From a virus, in IMG/VR virus record IMGVR_UViG_3300007513_001761, positions 49,249-113,248 of that record: 64,000 nucleotides of DNA; one strand, given 5' to 3'. The first letter of the stretch is position 1, and every line of letters starts with the position of its first letter. Positions 1 through 9,209 of this stretch are shown here, one piece after another. Position numbers and translations under genes: made by a program. A model generated the notes under the pieces. That model saw only the letters and a list, made by a program, of their open reading frames with translations, searched no databases and had not been told where the DNA came from.

Positions 1-308
1 AGAATGCGCTCGTTTGTGGCCAACAAATCGTAAGCATATTTATGGAAATATGTGATACCACCGATCATAGCTGCGCCGGCAACAATGTATTGAATATCTT
101 GAAGTACTTCTGGAACATTATTCGGATCAAAGTCAATCACATCCATCTCAATCAGATGAAAGTTTGGATGAGTATCGTGAGGGCGTGTGATTGGCCCATA
201 CTTTGAGAAGTTGTCAACCCCAACAACCGTGTATCCTTTATCCAAAAACTCGGCACACAGGTATGAGCCGATAAAGCCTTGACTTCCTGTGATTAGTATT
301 TTACTCAT
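1..308 (-). CDS. NAD-dependent sugar epimerase/dehydratase, 3' part cut by the window edge
   Basis: The N-terminal 102 residues are visible and the C-terminus lies beyond position 1. The protein begins MSKILITGSQGFIGSYL, the glycine-rich GxxGxxG Rossmann motif of the extended short-chain dehydrogenase family, followed by an acidic residue after beta-2 (VVGVDNF) that fits NAD binding. It probably converts a nucleotide sugar. Its ATG overlaps the stop of the methyltransferase gene by one base (TAATG), so the two are translationally coupled in the glycan operon. Confidence 0.85.
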   Translation of the reverse strand, partial: MSKILITGSQGFIGSYLCAEFLDKGYTVVGVDNFSKYGPITRPHDTHPNFHLIEMDVIDFDPNNVPEVLQDIQYIVAGAAMIGGITYFHKYAYDLLATNERI

Positions 309-1129
309 TAGTTTGGACTCATTGGTTGGCGTGGGATCATATTAATATAAGTTTTATCACTTCCTTTTCTCTTTGCCCAAATTGGAATCCCTATCGTTTG
401 ACAGGGTATTACCACGACTTCTTCACCAAAAGAATCATATACAGCCTGTATTACGCCAGGATGGCACCCAGTTTTTTCGTCTAATTGTAAATAATGAGAG
501 TTAATCTGTTCATCAGTAAAAGTGTTGGCCAAGTTTATATCTAAGCAATCATGCCCACAAATAATGCCACCTTCTTTTACCTTCGGCAAATATGCTTCAA
601 TATCTCTCTTAACACCTTTATAGGTGTGATCCGCATCAATAAAACATAAATCTAACGAATTATCGCGTATGTGTTTGCTCATTGCAACCGAATCCCCTTT
701 CAATATTTCCACTGTGTCTTCTATGTTGGCCGCTTTCAAATTATGCTGCAGTCTTTGTTCTGTTAACATCATCTGGTTTTCATCATTATCGTAAGCGTGG
801 CGATCTCCTCCCTTTAAAGTACGCGGCGAATCGTGCCCTTCGTTTCCTTTAAACCAATCGATAGCATATATTTTTCCGTTTAAATTTTTTATCGTAGGTG
901 CGTAGTGTAATAATGTTTCTCCACACCAAACACCAACTTCAGCCATCGTAAAGGTGGGTTTTATTACACTGTGGATCAGCCAAAGCAACGCATCAATAGG
1001 TTCATCTTGTATAGCTAATGGCATTACGTGTATACCCCCTTCTTGTACCTCCAACCAATACGGGATGCCGTTAAGCAAATAAGGTCCATTATTAAGCTTT
1101 CGATAATAGCTGAGTTTGTGTTTTTTCAT
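308..1129 (-). CDS. Class I SAM-dependent methyltransferase
   Basis: 273 aa. Motif I is EVGVWCGETL, and the later CFIDADHTYKGVKRD followed by KEGGIICGHD is typical of the Methyltransf_24 group, in which the aspartates and histidine sit near the SAM and acceptor sites. Such enzymes often lie in glycan or natural-product clusters and methylate sugars or small metabolites. Here it sits between a sulfotransferase-like protein and an epimerase, so sugar or surface-glycan methylation is the likeliest role. The acceptor cannot be read from sequence. Confidence 0.8.
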   Translation of the reverse strand: MKKHKLSYYRKLNNGPYLLNGIPYWLEVQEGGIHVMPLAIQDEPIDALLWLIHSVIKPTFTMAEVGVWCGETLLHYAPTIKNLNGKIYAIDWFKGNEGHDSPRTLKGGDRHAYDNDENQMMLTEQRLQHNLKAANIEDTVEILKGDSVAMSKHIRDNSLDLCFIDADHTYKGVKRDIEAYLPKVKEGGIICGHDCLDINLANTFTDEQINSHYLQLDEKTGCHPGVIQAVYDSFGEEVVVIPCQTIGIPIWAKRKGSDKTYINMIPRQPMSPN

Positions 1130-2145
1130 TTTAGCTTTCCTTTGGTATATGGCAACATTTCAAAATCAGCGGCACGAAAAGTATGAATAATGTCCATTAT
1201 TTCATCCGTATACCAATCTAATATGTTTTCAGGCATATATTCTTTCCATTTCGCCCCCAAGTTTAAAATATGCGGCATTTTCATAGATTTGCGCGGTATC
1301 TTTTGGTTTACACATAACCGATTATAATCTTCTTCGATGTGTTCTAATCGAATAAGATATAATGGTCGCAGGGGATCGCCAACGAACTGATCACCTGGCG
1401 AAAGGTAAAAGGCTTGATCCGGCAGACCCCCAAATCGCATGCTCTGCGGATCGACAGAAGGACGTGGTCCTGGGGTTGGGAGTGTTGGGCAATCCCAAGC
1501 ATCAGTCACATGTGGATGTGGGGCTCTTCCTGCATGCGCACTGTTTATCATCCACTGTTCCCATGCTTTTTGTACAAACTCTCGCTTCTTTAAGGCGTCG
1601 GCGCGGGCAAAATTGAGATCTTTCAGCTTGTTTTGGAGAGTATGAGAATTTTGATAAAAAAACCATGAAACTTCTCTGGTGTACGGGTTCCTGCAGCTTC
1701 CGTAAAATGTATACTCATCCATCTCCAAAAAGCTTTTATATAGAGAGAAGCGCGGATCGCCCATAAGCTGCAACCACCAAAACAGAGGTAAATGTTTTAT
1801 ATTTCCCTGTCCAACATCCGGGATCCCGGATGTGACACTAAAAACAGCATCTGCCCCCCACAGCATGTGTGGGAGACGATAGTCTATTGGGATATCGTTC
1901 GCTATAGCCCACTCAACCCCTCCATCATGTTTCGCTGCGGTGCTGTATACCCAGGGCGACCACCAGGGGAAATCTTCACCGGGCGGGTAAATAGCTGCAA
2001 TAGCGCCTTTTCCCAGGCGCGCGTCTTCTTCTTCATATACCACAGAACACTCTTGACCTGTGTCCGCATGAAGGGCTGTATTAATAGAAGTTCCGCCGGC
2101 TTTAGATGTATGAATGTATATAAATCTATATTTATTAGAAATCAT
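1126..2145 (-). CDS. Sulfotransferase-like protein
   Basis: 339 aa. The N-terminus FIYIHTSKAGGTSI matches the 5'-phosphosulfate-binding loop of the Sulfotransfer_2-type fold (HxxKxGGTS). The segment SCRNPYTREVSWF resembles the 3'-phosphate-binding RxPxxRxxS motif. Together they suggest PAPS-dependent transfer of sulfate to a glycan. The start overlaps its neighbour by 4 nt in a tight operon with the UDP-sugar dehydrogenase and methyltransferase. The middle part (proline-rich, about residues 205-245) is unlike the core family, so substrate and activity remain uncertain. Confidence 0.7.
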   Translation of the reverse strand: MISNKYRFIYIHTSKAGGTSINTALHADTGQECSVVYEEEDARLGKGAIAAIYPPGEDFPWWSPWVYSTAAKHDGGVEWAIANDIPIDYRLPHMLWGADAVFSVTSGIPDVGQGNIKHLPLFWWLQLMGDPRFSLYKSFLEMDEYTFYGSCRNPYTREVSWFFYQNSHTLQNKLKDLNFARADALKKREFVQKAWEQWMINSAHAGRAPHPHVTDAWDCPTLPTPGPRPSVDPQSMRFGGLPDQAFYLSPGDQFVGDPLRPLYLIRLEHIEEDYNRLCVNQKIPRKSMKMPHILNLGAKWKEYMPENILDWYTDEIMDIIHTFRAADFEMLPYTKGKLK

Positions 2146-2927
2146 TTTCGCATCCCCTTGAAAACTGTAACTCTATATTTACTGTTTTCATCCAAAAGAT
2201 CTTCGAAAAAGTCTACTCCAGTATCCGCCATCAACTTGGCCATGGCAGAAACATCTTTGGGCAAACACATTCCCCCAAACCCTCTGAAGTTATCATTACA
2301 TTCTAGATAATTGCTGTGGATGTGCTTTCGTTTAACGACAGCATTCTTTACATTGGTATAGTCAACACCTTGTATTTTGCATGCTTCGTAAAAGCTGTTA
2401 GCAAAAATAATCAGCATTGCGTTGTATACGTTGTTGAAATACTTACAGAATTCTGCCTCGGAGGGCGTCAGGCGCACAAATTCGTCCGGAAAGGAGCCGT
2501 GACAATCTTTGAGGATCTTGTAGGTCTTGTCGTCTTCGCAACCTAAAATACAAACATCGTGATTTTCGGTGAAGTCTGTGATGGCGCACCGCTCACGCAA
2601 AAACTCGGGAACGAAGCAAACGTTCAAACCTGTTTCTTCGCGAAGGCGATCTGTTGTTCCAGGAACGACTGTAGACTTAATGGCTACAATGCCTTCATAA
2701 CCTTTTGTTTTAAGTTCACCAATGACTTCTTCAACGATTGAAACATCGCAAGACCCGTCATTATCGCGTGGTGTTGGTACACAAATGAAAACAGCTTCAG
2801 TGTCTAAAACCGCATCGATGGTGGTACCCAAAACAATATCGTGTGCGGACACATTATGGCCCAACAACTCAAATCCAAACTGACAGGCACCACCTACCAC
2901 GCCGATTCCTACAACTCCAATATTCAT
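2142..2927 (-). CDS. UDP-glucose/GDP-mannose 6-dehydrogenase, short form
   Basis: 261 aa. It starts with a Rossmann NAD motif (GVVGIGVVGGACQ) and carries the catalytic cysteine motif GGMCLPKD near residue 220, which defines the UDP-glucose/GDP-mannose dehydrogenase family. Family members normally run to 400-450 aa. This one lacks the C-terminal UDP-sugar-binding domain, so it is either a reduced form seen in phages or part of a split function. Expected reaction: two-step NAD-dependent oxidation of a nucleotide hexose to the uronate, which would supply acidic sugar to the glycosyltransferases next door. Confidence 0.85.
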   Translation of the reverse strand: MNIGVVGIGVVGGACQFGFELLGHNVSAHDIVLGTTIDAVLDTEAVFICVPTPRDNDGSCDVSIVEEVIGELKTKGYEGIVAIKSTVVPGTTDRLREETGLNVCFVPEFLRERCAITDFTENHDVCILGCEDDKTYKILKDCHGSFPDEFVRLTPSEAEFCKYFNNVYNAMLIIFANSFYEACKIQGVDYTNVKNAVVKRKHIHSNYLECNDNFRGFGGMCLPKDVSAMAKLMADTGVDFFEDLLDENSKYRVTVFKGMRK

Positions 2928-3754
2928 TCGTATCCAAGCTCCTTGTAACTCTGCGGCAATTTGCCGTCTTTAAATTCAAACCTTCGTTTCCAAATCGGAG
3001 ATGATTGTTGCCAGTTGTCTAAATCTATTTGAATGCGCTGGTTGGCAGCGGCAGGCTGCATATAAATCTCATCAAACTTGGGCTTGTCAGAGAATGTTTG
3101 CGCATCGAAGATTGGTGCATGATCCTTTGTCTTGTTAACATAATGATTACATGTAGTTGCGTCCGTTTGAGAGTCGAACAAGCGCCCCCCATCAGCCTGA
3201 ACTCTGAACATCAGATCGTGAAGGGGATGGTTGATGTATTCAAATTGACAGTCCCAGCCGCCAAGCTCCTTAAAGTAATCCATCATCATAAAGTGATGAA
3301 GAGAGATCTTATATTCCTGGGGGATCCCTGGTAATCTCAGTTCGTTGTGGAAGTGTGCAGTCCAGAATCCCATGGGGAGCGTTTGTCCGCCGTACATCGC
3401 GCCTTCTCGATAGCGCATGTTGATTACATCTTTAGTTGTGCAAATATCGCGATGAAATCTAACAGCATTGTCGATAGCATCCGGCAAGAAGATCGCATCA
3501 TCTACGCAGTGATACATATACTCGCCTGTACATTGCAAGGCGCCAATTTGTGCGGCCCTAGTCGGGGCGCCATAATCCTTAATCAATTTGACATTATCAA
3601 AGTGAGTCATTTCTGAAGGTAAATCAAAAGGACTTACCAACACCAATTCCCAAGTATGCTCTTTGCATGCGTTAAATAAACTGCCATACATCATCAGCCA
3701 TTGGTGCGTTCGAATTGCCGGCATTAAAACCGATACATCATACTCAAAGCTCAT
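2924..3754 (-). CDS. Glycosyltransferase, GT2/GT-A-like
   Basis: 276 aa. The N-terminal strand pattern YDVSVLMPAIRTHQWL, followed by PTRAAQIGALQCTGEYMYHCVDDAIFLPDA, is the GT-A nucleotide-sugar fold with a DD motif standing in for DxD. A later MDYFKELGGWD matches the acceptor-side GGWDE-like region. It probably transfers a sugar from a nucleotide donor to a surface or virion glycan. It overlaps both neighbours by 4-11 nt. Confidence 0.78.
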   Translation of the reverse strand: MSFEYDVSVLMPAIRTHQWLMMYGSLFNACKEHTWELVLVSPFDLPSEMTHFDNVKLIKDYGAPTRAAQIGALQCTGEYMYHCVDDAIFLPDAIDNAVRFHRDICTTKDVINMRYREGAMYGGQTLPMGFWTAHFHNELRLPGIPQEYKISLHHFMMMDYFKELGGWDCQFEYINHPLHDLMFRVQADGGRLFDSQTDATTCNHYVNKTKDHAPIFDAQTFSDKPKFDEIYMQPAAANQRIQIDLDNWQQSSPIWKRRFEFKDGKLPQSYKELGYE

Positions 3755-4733
3755 AGCCTACTCCTCCCATAACTTCATTCCAAAAGGTTGTGGCGTTGAA
3801 TTTCTTCTTGTAAATTTTGTAACCTTTCTCTACAATATAATTCCTTTCTTTCTCGTTGTCAAGATAATACTGCATCTTTTCTACCAAATCTTCTTCGTTT
3901 TCAAACTCTACATAATGCACGCTTGGTTTCAGGTAGTTTTCGATGGGGCTGTTTTTCCGCTCTAATAACAACGACTTACTTGCCAGGATCTCCCAGACGC
4001 GACCTTTACATTGGTCATAGCCATCGGGACCCTCTGGGAAGTTGAGGCTAATCTTGCTTTGTCTCATTAATTGAGCATAGCGCTCGGGGCTTAAGCCTTC
4101 TTCGCGTTGACCTCCTCCCACATGAACCTGAACCCCGTTGGTGATAAGGTGAGTCAAATAACGTTGTCGCTCTGGATATCGAGGAGATCCTAAAAAGCTC
4201 ACATTAATCGTTTGATGTTCTTTGCTCTCAATTGGATGATACAAGTTTTCGTCTTGAGGAGCCCAGAGCCACACTAAGTTATCAATCTTGGTGTTAGTGT
4301 TGCGCTCGGATCCCCAGCACACATGCAAGTCCGCAAATCCTTTCTCGTTCAGTTCTTGGATTTCGGGCAATCCCCACCCATCAAAAACATCGGGCCACAT
4401 AAACACGGTTTTGCATCCCTTTTCGCGGATGTATTCATAGCTTGCTGCTGTAGGGTTTAAATGGGATTTCCCCAAGAGAGAAAAAATCACCACGGTTGGC
4501 TCAACCCGATCAATAAGGGTTGGCATAAATGCGTCAATGTGCTTCTTTTTAATGAGAGAATACTCATCCATATGCACAATGTTGAATTCTACATCGGGGT
4601 ATGTTGTTTTAAACGTTCGAAACAAGTTGTGATAGTTGTTTGTGAGTCCTCGGGCCGGATTCGCGTCACACCATTTCTCTGTTACAAACAACACTTTTGC
4701 GCTATTTTTCTCCATAATAATCTCCATATTCAA
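3744..4733 (-). CDS. CgeB-like glycosyltransferase, GT-B fold
   Basis: 329 aa. The C-terminal half shows the pattern of the CgeB/Glyco_trans_1_2 group: a sugar-donor-site stretch (KGRVWEILASKSLLLERK), then an acidic DLVEKMQYYL segment and a closing KERNYIVEKGYK. The N-terminal half is a Rossmann-like acceptor domain. Two starts are possible: M1 and an internal MEKNSAKV 6 codons later. The gene begins inside the end of the E1 beta-like gene (32-nt overlap), which favours the later start. Substrate unknown. Confidence 0.72.
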   Translation of the reverse strand: MNMEIIMEKNSAKVLFVTEKWCDANPARGLTNNYHNLFRTFKTTYPDVEFNIVHMDEYSLIKKKHIDAFMPTLIDRVEPTVVIFSLLGKSHLNPTAASYEYIREKGCKTVFMWPDVFDGWGLPEIQELNEKGFADLHVCWGSERNTNTKIDNLVWLWAPQDENLYHPIESKEHQTINVSFLGSPRYPERQRYLTHLITNGVQVHVGGGQREEGLSPERYAQLMRQSKISLNFPEGPDGYDQCKGRVWEILASKSLLLERKNSPIENYLKPSVHYVEFENEEDLVEKMQYYLDNEKERNYIVEKGYKIYKKKFNATTFWNEVMGGVGYEL

Positions 4734-5241
4734 CCACTAAAGTGCTTTTTCCGTCAGTTCTATTATATGCCTTATAATATGCTGGGAATATATCCGATGG
4801 TTCTTCCAACCGAATCACTTCAATGTTATTTACCATCAATCGCAAACCATCGGTAAAATCGCCAACATGTTGCGCTTGCGGATGTAGTGGCCTTTCGGAT
4901 CCAATTCCAGTGCGGATGATAACCTTTGGGATGTATTCCCCATGCGAGAATTCAGGCATCCTGTCTAAGTGATTGATTAGCTGATTCATTGTGAGCAACA
5001 AAAAGTTCCATCTAGGATAAATGCTAATTGGCACCGTACCGGCCACTGCAAGTCCGTTGGTGATGCCCATCTGCATTTCTTCATCTACGGGCATTTCTAA
5101 AAGCTTTTCTCTCGCGACATCCTGGAGCGTGTTAGTCATTGCTGTACCTTTATAGGCAACCGCTTGTCCTAAAAACAAGGTATCTGGCTGTTCTCCCAGA
5201 TAGGTCATGGCTCTCTGCAATTCGTCAAAATACTGTCCCAT
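4702..5241 (-). CDS. E1 beta-like thiamine-diphosphate enzyme subunit (Pyr domain only)
   Basis: 179 aa. The segment MPVDEEMQMGITNGLAVAG, then PISIYPRWNF and LINHLDRMPE, is the transketolase pyrimidine-binding domain of 2-oxoacid dehydrogenase E1 beta chains. It includes the glutamate (DEE) expected to activate the thiamine ring. Full E1 beta chains are about 320 aa. This one lacks the C-terminal transketolase_C domain. It abuts the E1 alpha-like gene (1-nt overlap), so the two probably form one enzyme. In a sugar cassette it may make an activated two-carbon unit or a branched sugar, but that is inference. Confidence 0.75.
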   Translation of the reverse strand: MGQYFDELQRAMTYLGEQPDTLFLGQAVAYKGTAMTNTLQDVAREKLLEMPVDEEMQMGITNGLAVAGTVPISIYPRWNFLLLTMNQLINHLDRMPEFSHGEYIPKVIIRTGIGSERPLHPQAQHVGDFTDGLRLMVNNIEVIRLEEPSDIFPAYYKAYNRTDGKSTLVVEYGDYYGEK

Positions 5242-5855
5242 TAAAATTGTACCCTCTTTCCTGCACCAGCGTGCGGATATTTATCTAGTTTATAGCTGTA
5301 ATATGTCACATAGTCGTCATTAACACCTTCATAGGTGAGCTTTTCTTGGTTCCAGGTTGCGCGGGTGTCAGTACAGACTGATTTACCGTTATCTTCGACA
5401 ATAAAGTGAATAGGCAATTCATGATTACGAGAGTACTTGATACACTCGTGTGCAATACCTGTTTCGGATGTCATGTCTCCCATGAAGCAGTATACCTTGT
5501 TCGTACCCCCATTGCGCTTGATATCGAGAGCAAGCCCAACTGAAATCGGTAGCACTCCGGTCACAATGCCCGATGATAACACTCTGTATTCTTTGAAACA
5601 CAGTGAAATGCTTCGGCCTTGTAGAATTGCAGCCTTAAGCTCCTCTGGCGGGACTCCCTTTAATAGGCATTGATAATGACTTCTCCAAGAGCAAAGAACC
5701 CAATCTTCGGGTCCTATGTTATGTTTTTGGAATATCTCGATTACCTGTTCTTCGTTGCCGTTATATAAGTGTACCGGAGCACGGATTTGAGCGTCGTCAA
5801 AACATCGCGCAATCTCAGTTTCAAATTCAACCAATTCTTCTTTTGAAAGCACCAT
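5241..5855 (-). CDS. E1 alpha-like thiamine-diphosphate enzyme subunit
   Basis: 204 aa, against about 320-360 for bacterial E1 alpha chains. The thiamine-diphosphate motif appears as GDMTSETG, then about 20 residues, then VEDNGKS (family pattern GDG...N.N). SSGIVTGVLPISVGLALDIK is the conserved stretch ahead of it. It pairs with the downstream E1 beta-like gene. No E2 or E3 gene is visible, so this is unlikely to be a complete oxoacid dehydrogenase. Transketolase-like or acyloin-type chemistry on a glycan precursor is more plausible. Confidence 0.78.
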   Translation of the reverse strand: MVLSKEELVEFETEIARCFDDAQIRAPVHLYNGNEEQVIEIFQKHNIGPEDWVLCSWRSHYQCLLKGVPPEELKAAILQGRSISLCFKEYRVLSSGIVTGVLPISVGLALDIKRNGGTNKVYCFMGDMTSETGIAHECIKYSRNHELPIHFIVEDNGKSVCTDTRATWNQEKLTYEGVNDDYVTYYSYKLDKYPHAGAGKRVQF

Positions 5856-7363
5856 TAATCTCCTAAAAGTTTTCGTTTGAGCTTAATCTTCGTCATCTTT
5901 TCAAGATCGGCTCTTGTGTTCAGCCCGAACTTATCTTCTATCATATTAAGATATCGTTCATTTGTATAGTATTTTAAGAACGCTTCATCCCGAAACTTGA
6001 GAACGTCAGCGGCCGAGATGTGTTTCGTTGGAAGTGGTTGTGTTTCATACGAATGCTGAGAATATCCCACATATTCTTCTGGCAGTTCCCATCCCTCTTT
6101 TAAGGCGTCCAAATAGAGCTTTGAGCCGGGGTATGCCATAGCCGAATAATAGTTGGCAAATTCACAATTAAGCTCCATAGACAAGTCTAACGTGTCTTGC
6201 ATGGTATCAACAGTATCTTCTGGAAGTCCAAAAATATAGTTACCGATTACGTTAATGCCGTGACCTTGAATCTTTTCGACCAAATCTCGGATGTTTACTT
6301 CCGTAAATTTTCCCTTAACCACATCCTTGCGAACTACTGTGTTTCCCGACTCGATGCCCAGGGCCAACCAGTTGATACCAGCGTTCTTGAGGGTTTCAAG
6401 GTACTCTTCTTTGACTGTGTCAATACGAGCATATGCCCAAATGTTAAAGTCATAATTCCTTTCAATCAACAGATCACACAGCTTCATAAAGTGATCCTTG
6501 TACAAGACAAACATCTCGTCAGCTATCTTAACGTTCTTAATACCCATCTGATGGAGTAGTTCGAACTCCGAGACGATGAATTCCGGATCCCAAAAACGGA
6601 ATTTATTGCGACCGTAGTCCCAATTTTCCAGATTATTGTTACCAAAGGGCGCATTAATGCAGCAAAAACTGCACTTAAACGGGCATCCTAGGCTGGTGTA
6701 TAAAGATGCGAATGGGGTCTTGTCATTGTCATTAGACATCGCATGCCAATTGGAGGTTCTATATCGATCCATTGGCAACAAGTCCCAAGCCATTCCTGGC
6801 AATTCACTTGGCAACTCTTCTTGTGTAATTAAAGGCGCGGGTCTTGTGCACAAAACATGCCCGTCGTCCCGATACCAAAGTCCCGGCACCTTTTTTAGTT
6901 GTGTAGGATCATCCATATCCACATTGAGCAATCCGGCGATTGTGAGTGGACCTTCACCCTGACACACAAAGTCGGTTTCTTCCTCTTCCATCGTTTGGCG
7001 AGAAACGGCGGACGGATGAAGTCCTATCATGAGCGTTTTTAAATCGGGGTACCTCTGCTTAAGCTCTTGCACCAACAGGCGCGCCCCAATCATATTCTGC
7101 GTGGAAGCAGAGGGCTGCTGTCCATAGATCACAATCGCCACCAACTTGGGGCGATAGTAACCGATCATAGACGCAGATTCGGCAGCATCGATACGTGCAG
7201 CCTCACAATCCAAGATTTTGGCAGAATAGCCGTTTTTGCGTGCATTGTTAGCTAACAACGCAGCCCAAATCGGAGGTTCAATCGCAGAATACTCTTTACT
7301 GAGTTTCTGATAAATGATTGGTGCACCGTTGGGATGCACGAATAATACGTCTAATTGTTTCAT
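5855..7363 (-). CDS. B12-binding radical SAM protein
   Basis: 502 aa. The N-terminal 140 residues form a cobalamin-binding Rossmann domain (KTLMIGLHPSAV, FVCQGEGP). The radical SAM cluster motif CPFKCSFC (CxxxCxxC) follows at about residue 225, with family motifs IKIADEMF-like and LALGIESGN further on. The domain order matches cobalamin-dependent radical SAM methylases and HpnJ/BchE-like enzymes. In this glycan operon a C-methylation or other radical modification of a sugar or lipid is likely. It has a 1-nt overlap with the E1 alpha gene. Confidence 0.88.
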   Translation of the reverse strand: MKQLDVLFVHPNGAPIIYQKLSKEYSAIEPPIWAALLANNARKNGYSAKILDCEAARIDAAESASMIGYYRPKLVAIVIYGQQPSASTQNMIGARLLVQELKQRYPDLKTLMIGLHPSAVSRQTMEEEETDFVCQGEGPLTIAGLLNVDMDDPTQLKKVPGLWYRDDGHVLCTRPAPLITQEELPSELPGMAWDLLPMDRYRTSNWHAMSNDNDKTPFASLYTSLGCPFKCSFCCINAPFGNNNLENWDYGRNKFRFWDPEFIVSEFELLHQMGIKNVKIADEMFVLYKDHFMKLCDLLIERNYDFNIWAYARIDTVKEEYLETLKNAGINWLALGIESGNTVVRKDVVKGKFTEVNIRDLVEKIQGHGINVIGNYIFGLPEDTVDTMQDTLDLSMELNCEFANYYSAMAYPGSKLYLDALKEGWELPEEYVGYSQHSYETQPLPTKHISAADVLKFRDEAFLKYYTNERYLNMIEDKFGLNTRADLEKMTKIKLKRKLLGD

Positions 7364-7375
7364 TTCTTGCCTAGG

Positions 7376-8308
7376 TTAATAATTTGCATACCAAGGAGAT
7401 TCAATAATACTGTATGCCTTAATAAGCTGCTGAATGCCATCATCTAAATCATATTGACATTCAAATCCTTTGTCGTAAAACTTCTGACTACTCACAATAT
7501 AATCACGAGTGTCGGGATCGGAAGTAAATTCTGCCCTCATAATTTCGAGAGGCAAGTGTTCTTGAATCTTTTCGGCCAACTGAAGCTTGTTCATGTTCAA
7601 GCTGTCGTTGCCAACGTTATAGGTTTCGTTCTTACAAGATTCCCAATTGTCGATGACGTGCTTAAATGCCAGACATACATCCTGCAAGTGTACGTAATTT
7701 CTCATAAATTCGCACTCATATAAAACCAAAATGCGCTCACGCAATGTCTTCAGAACAAAGCTATTAACCAACAAATCGGTGCGCATGCGAGTACCAGGGC
7801 CAAAAACAGTGGCCAGTCTAAATGTAACGTGGTTTTCCACATTCTGGTATTCTTTTTCAGCTTCTACTTTTGTAATTCCATAGAGTGAAACTGGATTTAA
7901 TGGAGACTCTTCTGTACAAACAGAACCATCGACGCTAACGCCGTACCCTGAATTAGTGCAAGGATAAATTACCAATTGCTCATCAGTTTTGTTCTGAGCA
8001 ATCCAGGCGTTTACTCCGTGATTGATTTCGACGGCGCTGCGCTTGTCTTTCTCACATAGCGGAAATCCTACCAGCGCTGCCAGCGGAATAATGATATCCG
8101 CTTTCTCTACGTTTTCTTTTAGTGTGGGAATATCTCTCACATCTGCTTTAATGAATTCGAAATTAGGATGAATTGTATACCTCAACAATGAAGTAGGATC
8201 ATACATCAAGTTATCGTATGCCACGACTTTGTGTCCATCATCCAACAAATGCTGCGTCAGTTCGCTACCAATGTAGCCTGCGCCGCCTGTAATTAAAATA
8301 TTAGCCAT
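7376..8308 (-). CDS. NAD-dependent epimerase/dehydratase
   Basis: 310 aa, normal length for the family. It begins MANILITGGAGYIGSEL (GxxGxxG), with an acidic residue after beta-2 (VVAYDNL) and the catalytic YGITKVEAE, i.e. YxxxK at about residue 148. This is an extended SDR acting on a nucleotide sugar (4-epimerase, 4,6-dehydratase or reductase; the exact reaction cannot be fixed). It starts immediately downstream of the DUF962-like gene. Confidence 0.9.
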   Translation of the reverse strand: MANILITGGAGYIGSELTQHLLDDGHKVVAYDNLMYDPTSLLRYTIHPNFEFIKADVRDIPTLKENVEKADIIIPLAALVGFPLCEKDKRSAVEINHGVNAWIAQNKTDEQLVIYPCTNSGYGVSVDGSVCTEESPLNPVSLYGITKVEAEKEYQNVENHVTFRLATVFGPGTRMRTDLLVNSFVLKTLRERILVLYECEFMRNYVHLQDVCLAFKHVIDNWESCKNETYNVGNDSLNMNKLQLAEKIQEHLPLEIMRAEFTSDPDTRDYIVSSQKFYDKGFECQYDLDDGIQQLIKAYSIIESPWYANY

Positions 8309-8599
8309 TTACCACTCCAATTTTCCTGTTAAAATGTCTTTGAGCATTACCCAATCGCAGGCTTTGGCCCAGATGGGACGAGAGAATGCTGCGGGTTTGT
8401 TCTTTTCGATAAAAAAGTGACCACTCCACGCAAAAGGATACACAATAAATGGTGCAGCCACAAGCAGCAGCCATACCTTCATATATATTACCGCAGCTAC
8501 AAAGCCAATTGTAGCCATTTGTCCCATAACATGCAGCCGACGCGTCCATTTGTTTTGATGAAGCGTCAGATAGTATTCATAATATTCTTTAAACGTCAT
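8309..8599 (-). CDS. Mpo1/DUF962-like membrane protein
   Basis: 96 aa with two or three hydrophobic segments (about residues 26-55). The pattern HQNKWTRRLHVMG and WSGHFFIEKNKPA matches the DUF962 family (yeast Mpo1), whose conserved histidines bind iron for alpha-oxidation of 2-hydroxy fatty acids. In phages it occurs as a small accessory gene. The stop codon abuts the epimerase start. Activity in lipid remodelling is inferred from family only. Confidence 0.75.
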   Translation of the reverse strand: MTFKEYYEYYLTLHQNKWTRRLHVMGQMATIGFVAAVIYMKVWLLLVAAPFIVYPFAWSGHFFIEKNKPAAFSRPIWAKACDWVMLKDILTGKLEW

Positions 8600-8811
8600 T
8601 CTTTTGTTTTTACCTTCCCATATGATATTTGATTACAAACTCTTTCATAAAAATAATAAATAATAAACCCAGTTATGTTCATAAATAAAGCATTTAATAA
8701 AGCATCATCAGTTGTAGTACTCACTAAAATAACAAAACTATTGAGAATCGCAATTATTCTCCATATGACAGTCTTTAAGATGCTTCTTTGTCGGGTCTCC
8801 CTAATTTCCAA
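8596..8811 (-). CDS. DUF2061-like small membrane protein
   Basis: 71 aa. RQRSILKTVIWRIIA opens a predicted transmembrane pair (residues 13-33 and 38-56), ending with a YERVC motif. The arrangement fits DUF2061, a small inner-membrane family of unknown function. It has a 4-nt overlap with the DUF962-like gene, so the two membrane proteins are co-translated. Confidence 0.7.
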   Translation of the reverse strand: MEIRETRQRSILKTVIWRIIAILNSFVILVSTTTDDALLNALFMNITGFIIYYFYERVCNQISYGKVKTKE

Positions 8812-9209
8812 CTAATCTCCCAATCTTTAAACTCGGCTGCTAGGCAGTCAATTTTATAATCTTTTCTACCACCTACAATCTCTTGAATTTTGTTTTTAGC
8901 CGTATTTCTAATACCATTCAGACCATGAGTTAGCTCAAGATTATTTCCATCTTTAATTCCCTTGCGATAATTTGACTCATTGTGCCAAATGTGTAAATTC
9001 ATCTGTGAAAGCACAACAATAGATCTAATCAAATCTGCGTCAATCCCTTCGCTTTCAGGCAACAAAATATCAATATCATGACAAATGTCAGCAATTTCCT
9101 GAGCATATTCTGCTTTGTGTTCTGTGATAAATACTTCTTTTAACTGTGCAATGGAAAGCCTATCTACGAGTTCAGAGAGGGTTGGTAAATATCGCCGTTC
9201 GTCAGCCAT
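8775..9209 (-). CDS. Conserved phage-type protein of unknown function
   Basis: 144 aa, mostly helical and acidic. The opening LPTLSELVDRLSIAQLKEVF recalls hypothetical proteins common beside glycan genes in marine T4-like phages. There is no catalytic motif that I recognise. It overlaps the DUF2061-like gene by 37 nt and the large glycosyltransferase by 8 nt. Confidence 0.6.
   Translation of the reverse strand: MADERRYLPTLSELVDRLSIAQLKEVFITEHKAEYAQEIADICHDIDILLPESEGIDADLIRSIVVLSQMNLHIWHNESNYRKGIKDGNNLELTHGLNGIRNTAKNKIQEIVGGRKDYKIDCLAAEFKDWEISWKLGRPDKEAS

Noticed and set aside
8301-8549. 82-aa minus-strand frame overlapping the DUF962-like gene
   Set aside because: Alternative frame of a recognised family gene and poor protein character.
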